A stretch of 8,682 nucleotides of DNA. It comes from an uncultured Eubacteriales bacterium (GTDB lineage Bacteria > Bacillota > Clostridia > Oscillospirales > Oscillospiraceae). The notes under the pieces are model-generated. The model was not told where the DNA came from, did not search any database, and worked only from the letters and a program-made list of their open reading frames with translations. The stretch is taken from assembly GCA_900553545.1 (NCBI GenBank), contig USDP01000058.1, positions 1-8,682 of the forward strand, written 5' to 3'. Within the stretch, counting starts at the first letter, position 1. The number at the start of each line of letters is the position of its first letter. Made by a program: the position numbers and the translations under genes. Positions 5,775 to 8,682 of the stretch are shown piece after piece.

Positions 5775-5816
5775 CCCTCCAAATTCGTCTACATTTGTGA
5801 GACTATATTTGGAGGG
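5775..5816 (+). promoter_or_regulatory. Leader hairpin covering the Shine-Dalgarno, with a BlaI-box-like loop
   Basis: CCCTCCAAAT (5775-5784) pairs perfectly with ATTTGGAGGG (5807-5816), whose GGAGGG is the ribosome binding site of the next gene. A second 4-bp stem (GTCT 5787-5790 with AGAC 5800-5803) extends it inside the loop. The top contains TACATTTGTG (5790-5799), matching 7 of 8 fixed bases of TACA-N2-TGTA. The hairpin could gate translation as RNA, or the box could be a DNA operator. The pairing is certain; the function is inferred. Confidence 0.5.
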
Positions 5817-5824
5817 AGTTTATT

Positions 5825-6448
5825 ATGAAACGAATTTTTGCTTTGCTGCTTGCGCTGCTCCTGCTCGCGGCCCTGACCGGCTGCTGGCCGCTGGAAGAGC
5901 AGTACACGGAGAAGCCGGTCATCTATCTCTACCCGGAGGCGGAAACGGACGTCACCGTCCGGCTCGACTACGCGGGCGACCTGACCTGCACCTATCCTGC
6001 CTACGACGGCACGTGGCGCGTTGCCGCCGCGCCGGACGGCACGCTGACTGACGAAAGCGGCCAGACCTACCGCTATCTCTACTGGGAAGGTGTGGACAAC
6101 GTCCAATACGACTTCTCGGAGGGCTTCTGTGTCCCCGGCGAGGAGACCGCCGCGTTCCTGGAGGACGCGCTTGCGCAGCTTGGCCTGACCCGCGCGGAGG
6201 CCAACGAATTCATCATCTACTGGCTCCCGCAGATGGAACAAAACGCCTATAACCTCATCTCGTTCCAGCAGGAAACCTACACCGACGCGGCAAAGCTCAC
6301 CATCACGCCGCAGCCCGACACGCTGCTGCGCGTCTTCATGGCATGGAAGCCGCTGACGAGCGCCGTCGAGATCGCCCCGCAGACGCTCACCGCGCCGGAG
6401 CGCACCGGCTTCACCGCCGTCGAATGGGGCGGCGCAAAAGTCCAATAA
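5825..6448 (+). CDS. Small lipoprotein of a KPVIYLYP family, function unknown
   Basis: This 207-residue protein begins with MKR, a leucine-rich membrane segment and the lipobox LTGC (17-20), so it is probably lipid-anchored at Cys20 and faces outward. The mature part opens with KPVIYLYPE (30-38), followed by beta-rich sequence (VTVRLDY, CTYPAYDGTWRVAAAPDGTLTD) and YRYLYWEG (82-89), then a mixed helical C-terminal half with FIIYWLPQME. I recall this KPVIYLYP...YLYWEG pattern from uncharacterised secreted proteins of Firmicutes; no activity can be assigned. Cys55 and Cys102 could form a disulfide. GGAGG (5811-5815) lies 9 bases before the ATG and decides the start, but it is buried in a hairpin. 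The gene stands alone between the repeat element and a strong terminator. It could be controlled with the upstream BlaI system, since a similar box lies in its leader. Confidence 0.87.
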   Translation: MKRIFALLLALLLLAALTGCWPLEEQYTEKPVIYLYPEAETDVTVRLDYAGDLTCTYPAYDGTWRVAAAPDGTLTDESGQTYRYLYWEGVDNVQYDFSEGFCVPGEETAAFLEDALAQLGLTRAEANEFIIYWLPQMEQNAYNLISFQQETYTDAAKLTITPQPDTLLRVFMAWKPLTSAVEIAPQTLTAPERTGFTAVEWGGAKVQ

Positions 6449-6457
6449 GCAAAAGGC

Positions 6458-6489
6458 GCCCGGAGAAGGAACTTCTCCGGGCACGTTTT
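6458..6489. terminator. Bidirectional intrinsic terminator between the lipoprotein gene and rsgA
   Basis: A perfect 11-bp stem, GCCCGGAGAAG (6458-6468) with CTTCTCCGGGC (6472-6482), closes a 3-base loop. It is followed by ACGTTTT on the plus strand and by GCCTTTTGC on the minus strand. It begins 9 bases after the lipoprotein stop and 5 bases beyond the rsgA stop, serving both convergent genes. Confidence 0.9.
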
Positions 6490-7366
6490 ATGGGTTCAAT
6501 TCCCATTCCTTGATTTCCTTCGCCAGCTCGTAGAGGCGGACATAGCTGTCATAGCGCGTCTGCTCAATTTCACCGCTTTCCAGCGCCGCGCGCACCGCGC
6601 AGTTTGGCTCTTTCAGATGTGCGCAGTCCGGGAACTGACAGCGCCCGATGTACGGTGCGAACTCCGGGAACACATCTTGCAGTTCTTCCTTCCGCACAAG
6701 ATCCATCCGCTCCGTGTCAAACGACGAAAAGCCCGGCGTATCGCCGATGTACGTCCCGCCGCCGAGCGCGTACAGCTCGATGTGGCGCGTCGTGTGCCGT
6801 CCGCGGCCCAGCTTCTCCGACACATCGGCCACCGGCACGGCCAGCCCCGGTGCGAGCCGGTTCAGGATGCTGGACTTGCCGACGCCGGAGTTTCCCGTGA
6901 ACACGGCCAGCTTCCCGGCGATGGCCTCGCGCAGAGCGTCAATGCCCTCGCCCGTCTCCGCGCTCGTCACAAACACCGGATAGCCCGCGTGCCGATAGAT
7001 ATGAGCCAGCTTTTCACCGCTCGCCAGATCGTCCTTGTTCACGCAGACGATCGCGGGCACGTTCTGCTTTGCCGCGATGGCAAGCACCCGATCGATCAGG
7101 AACGGCTCCGTCACCGGGATCGCGCACGACGCCAGCACGACCAGCACGTCGATGTTCGCCACCGCCGGGCGGATGAACTCGTTCCGCCGCGGCAAGACTG
7201 CCTCGACCGTGCCCTTCGCGCCCTGCCGCGAGATCTCGACGAAATCGCCGACCAGCGGCGAGACCTTCTCGCGCCGCATCTTTCCGCGCGCGCGGCACTC
7301 CACCACACCGTCCGCCGTCTGTACATAGTAAAAGCCGCTGAGGGCCTTGATGATCCTGTCTCCCAT
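6488..7366 (-). CDS. rsgA: Ribosome small subunit-dependent GTPase A (RsgA/YjeQ)
   Basis: The protein has 292 residues, normal for Gram-positive RsgA. It has an N-terminal OB fold (about 1-65), then a circularly permuted GTPase. Its motifs occur in the order G4 NKDD (110-113), G5 SAETG (135-139), G1 GNSGVGKS (158-165), G2 around HTTRH (191-195) and G3 DTPG (209-212). A C-terminal zinc site follows, with Cys243, Cys248, His250 and Cys256. RsgA binds the 30S subunit late in assembly and uses GTP hydrolysis to check the decoding centre and release factors. All key residues are present. It starts 2 bases after the stop of the PASTA kinase gene (TGAGCATG) with only a weak upstream GGTGGG, so translation is probably coupled. 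The kinase-rsgA order is conserved in Firmicutes. In many of them rpe and thiN follow; here a terminator ends the operon. Confidence 0.97.
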   Translation of the reverse strand: MGDRIIKALSGFYYVQTADGVVECRARGKMRREKVSPLVGDFVEISRQGAKGTVEAVLPRRNEFIRPAVANIDVLVVLASCAIPVTEPFLIDRVLAIAAKQNVPAIVCVNKDDLASGEKLAHIYRHAGYPVFVTSAETGEGIDALREAIAGKLAVFTGNSGVGKSSILNRLAPGLAVPVADVSEKLGRGRHTTRHIELYALGGGTYIGDTPGFSSFDTERMDLVRKEELQDVFPEFAPYIGRCQFPDCAHLKEPNCAVRAALESGEIEQTRYDSYVRLYELAKEIKEWELNP

Positions 7367-7368
7367 GC

Positions 7369-8682
7369 TCAGCCCACCGTCGTAAAGTCCACGAGCTGTG
7401 AATCGTAGAGCGACCCATCGAGATAGATGTCCACGTTCTGCTCGCCGGATCCCGACACCTGGATCGGGATCTGTACGCCGCCGGCCTCGACCTCGAACGG
7501 CTCCATCTGCTGGACGCCCGCGACATAGACCGTCACGGTATGCGTCCGTCCGTCGGACGGCATTGTCACATAGATCACCTTGTCCACCGTATCATTCGAC
7601 GGCCCGACCACGACCTCGATCATCGGCGAATTGACGCTCTCGGTCGCGTCGCCGAGCGTGTTCGTGATCTTACAGAAATAGTAGAACGTGCCCGTCCGGC
7701 TCGTGTCCACGATGCAGCTGTCGTTGTCCTCCGCGCTGCGCGAGACGAGGCTCGCGCCGTCGACGCTCCCGTTCTCCGACACGTACCACGCATAGCTCAG
7801 CGTGCCGTTGTCGCTCGTCTCGGCCTCGACGCGCAGCGTCAGCTCCTCGTTCAGCCCGACCTCGGCATCCTGTGAGACGCTCCGCACGAACGGTGTCCGA
7901 GCCTGCTCCGGGCCTTTGGAGGCCTGCAGATTGATGACCGTCCCGGCCTTGACCTGCTCGCCCGCGTCCACGCTCTGATACGTGACCGTGTCCTTTGGGA
8001 GGTCGCTCTCCACATAGCGGACCTGCCCCGGCTCAAGGCCCGCGTCCTTGATGTCCGCGATGGCCTCGTCCACCGTCTCGCCCTGCAGCGCCGGAACCTT
8101 CACCAGCTCCACGCCCGCGCCTGCGCACACCGTCAACGTCACGGTCTGGCCGGCGGTCAGCGTCTCGCCCGCGGCGGGATCGGTCGCCATGACGTAGCCA
8201 TCGGTGAACGTCGTGCTGGTCTCATATTCGATGTTGACCGTGACCTGCACACTCAGCGCGCTCAGCGCCGTCTGTGCGGCCTGCACGGTCTGATTGACGA
8301 GCGGCGGCATCGTGTCGCTGCTCACGCCGGAGGAGACCGTCAGCAAAATCGTCGTCCCGACCTTGACCGTCCGCTCCGCATCCGGCGTCTGGCTGATGAC
8401 GCGCCCATATTCCACGCTGTCGCTCGTCCGCCAGTCGCCGACCTCGATTTTGAAGTTTGGATACTGGCTCGCATCGATGTCCTCATAATAGGCCCCCACA
8501 AAATTTGGCACCACATCCTCCTTCGTCGTCGCGAAGAGGTCAGAAAGGTAAGAATACAGGAAATACCCGATCCCGCAGAGCGCCAGCGCGATGCAGACGA
8601 TGCCTGCGATGACCGCGATACGGCTGCCGCGCTTTTCCGGCGCGTCGGCCTTGGGCGCGTTCTGCGCCTTCGGCTCTTCGCG
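7369..8682 (-). CDS. PASTA-domain Ser/Thr protein kinase (PrkC/Stk/PknB type), C-terminal part
   Basis: The frame is open to the window edge, giving the last 437 residues. A GTG at 8514 is not the true start because the frame upstream encodes the juxtamembrane and membrane parts. Visible in order: a charged Lys/Ala/Pro juxtamembrane stretch (about 1-21), one membrane helix (about 22-44), PASTA 1 (55-119), PASTA 2 (120-190), PASTA 3 (191-257), an Ig-like domain (about 258-360, nt 7603-7911), and a final beta domain ending in QNVDIYLDGSLYDSQ. The kinase domain lies outside the window. PASTA kinases sense muropeptides or lipid II with the extracellular repeats and phosphorylate cytoplasmic proteins controlling wall growth and division. 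The adjacent rsgA supports the assignment. The Ig-like insert, with LSYAWYVSENGS and FYYFCKITNTLG, contains two cysteines that could pair. Exact symbol usage varies, so none is given. Confidence 0.94.
   Translation of the reverse strand, partial: REEPKAQNAPKADAPEKRGSRIAVIAGIVCIALALCGIGYFLYSYLSDLFATTKEDVVPNFVGAYYEDIDASQYPNFKIEVGDWRTSDSVEYGRVISQTPDAERTVKVGTTILLTVSSGVSSDTMPPLVNQTVQAAQTALSALSVQVTVNIEYETSTTFTDGYVMATDPAAGETLTAGQTVTLTVCAGAGVELVKVPALQGETVDEAIADIKDAGLEPGQVRYVESDLPKDTVTYQSVDAGEQVKAGTVINLQASKGPEQARTPFVRSVSQDAEVGLNEELTLRVEAETSDNGTLSYAWYVSENGSVDGASLVSRSAEDNDSCIVDTSRTGTFYYFCKITNTLGDATESVNSPMIEVVVGPSNDTVDKVIYVTMPSDGRTHTVTVYVAGVQQMEPFEVEAGGVQIPIQVSGSGEQNVDIYLDGSLYDSQLVDFTTVG
7603..7911 (-). 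other. Ig-like domain within the PASTA kinase ectodomain
   Basis: About 103 residues between PASTA 3 and the terminal beta domain show the Ig pattern: a strand with L-S-Y-A-W-Y, then a polar loop, then T-G-T-F-Y-Y-F-C-K-I before a closing strand IEVVV. The Y-x-W core and F-Y-x-C strand are typical of bacterial Ig-like domains. The role is probably spacing or binding at the cell surface. Confidence 0.6.

Noticed and set aside
5804..5809. TATATT as the -10 of the lipoprotein promoter
   Set aside because: Transcription would start inside the Shine-Dalgarno, and the -35 position (AAATTC) does not match.
1..8682. CRISPR array, tRNA or rRNA genes
   Set aside because: No regularly spaced direct repeats and no tRNA- or rRNA-like sequence were seen on either strand.

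Overview
The window looks like part of the chromosome of a GC-rich clostridial gut bacterium, probably in the Oscillospirales. The basis is the strong AGGAGG-type ribosome binding sites, hairpin-plus-T-run terminators, a BlaI/BlaR-type pair of the clostridial form, a PASTA kinase next to rsgA, and a serpin lipoprotein of the kind known from gut Ruminococcaceae. The assignment to that order is inference; no rRNA or other marker gene is present.

Layout. (1) 2-349, plus strand: the C-terminal part of a GNAT acetyltransferase, closed by a perfect 13-bp terminator hairpin shared with the convergent gene. (2) 402-1799, minus strand: a lipoprotein serpin with a complete inhibitory hinge and a predicted Met-Ala scissile bond. 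(3) 1800-1963: a divergent control region. It holds a TTGACA/TATGCT promoter for the regulator, two BlaI-type operator boxes bracketing that promoter, and two TTCGAA palindromes on the serpin side. (4) 1964-5581, plus strand: a BlaI/MecI repressor overlapping by 8 bp a BlaR1/MecR1-family M56 metallopeptidase sensor. The sensor gene carries a -1 frameshift near 2925-2930, just upstream of HExxH. Its ectodomain of about 758 residues shows no penicillin-binding domain; it has five degenerate tandem repeats and two possible BamE-like units. (5) 5586-5746: a 161-bp element with 17-bp imperfect inverted ends and an inner hairpin, probably a MITE-like repeat. (6) 5825-6448, plus strand: a small lipoprotein of a KPVIYLYP family, with a leader hairpin that covers its Shine-Dalgarno and a BlaI-box-like sequence in the loop. 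(7) 6488-8682, minus strand: rsgA, preceded by the C-terminal part of a PASTA Ser/Thr kinase with an Ig-like domain inserted after its third PASTA repeat. A second shared terminator separates rsgA from the lipoprotein gene.

How the parts may work together. BlaI probably represses its own operon. The BlaR-like protease would cleave or inactivate BlaI when its unusual ectodomain senses something outside the cell. The divergent serpin and the downstream lipoprotein may belong to the same response, because BlaI-like boxes lie upstream of both. This would be a surface or protease-stress circuit rather than beta-lactam resistance. The linkage and boxes are visible in the sequence; the function is inference. 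The rsgA and PASTA-kinase block is conserved housekeeping.
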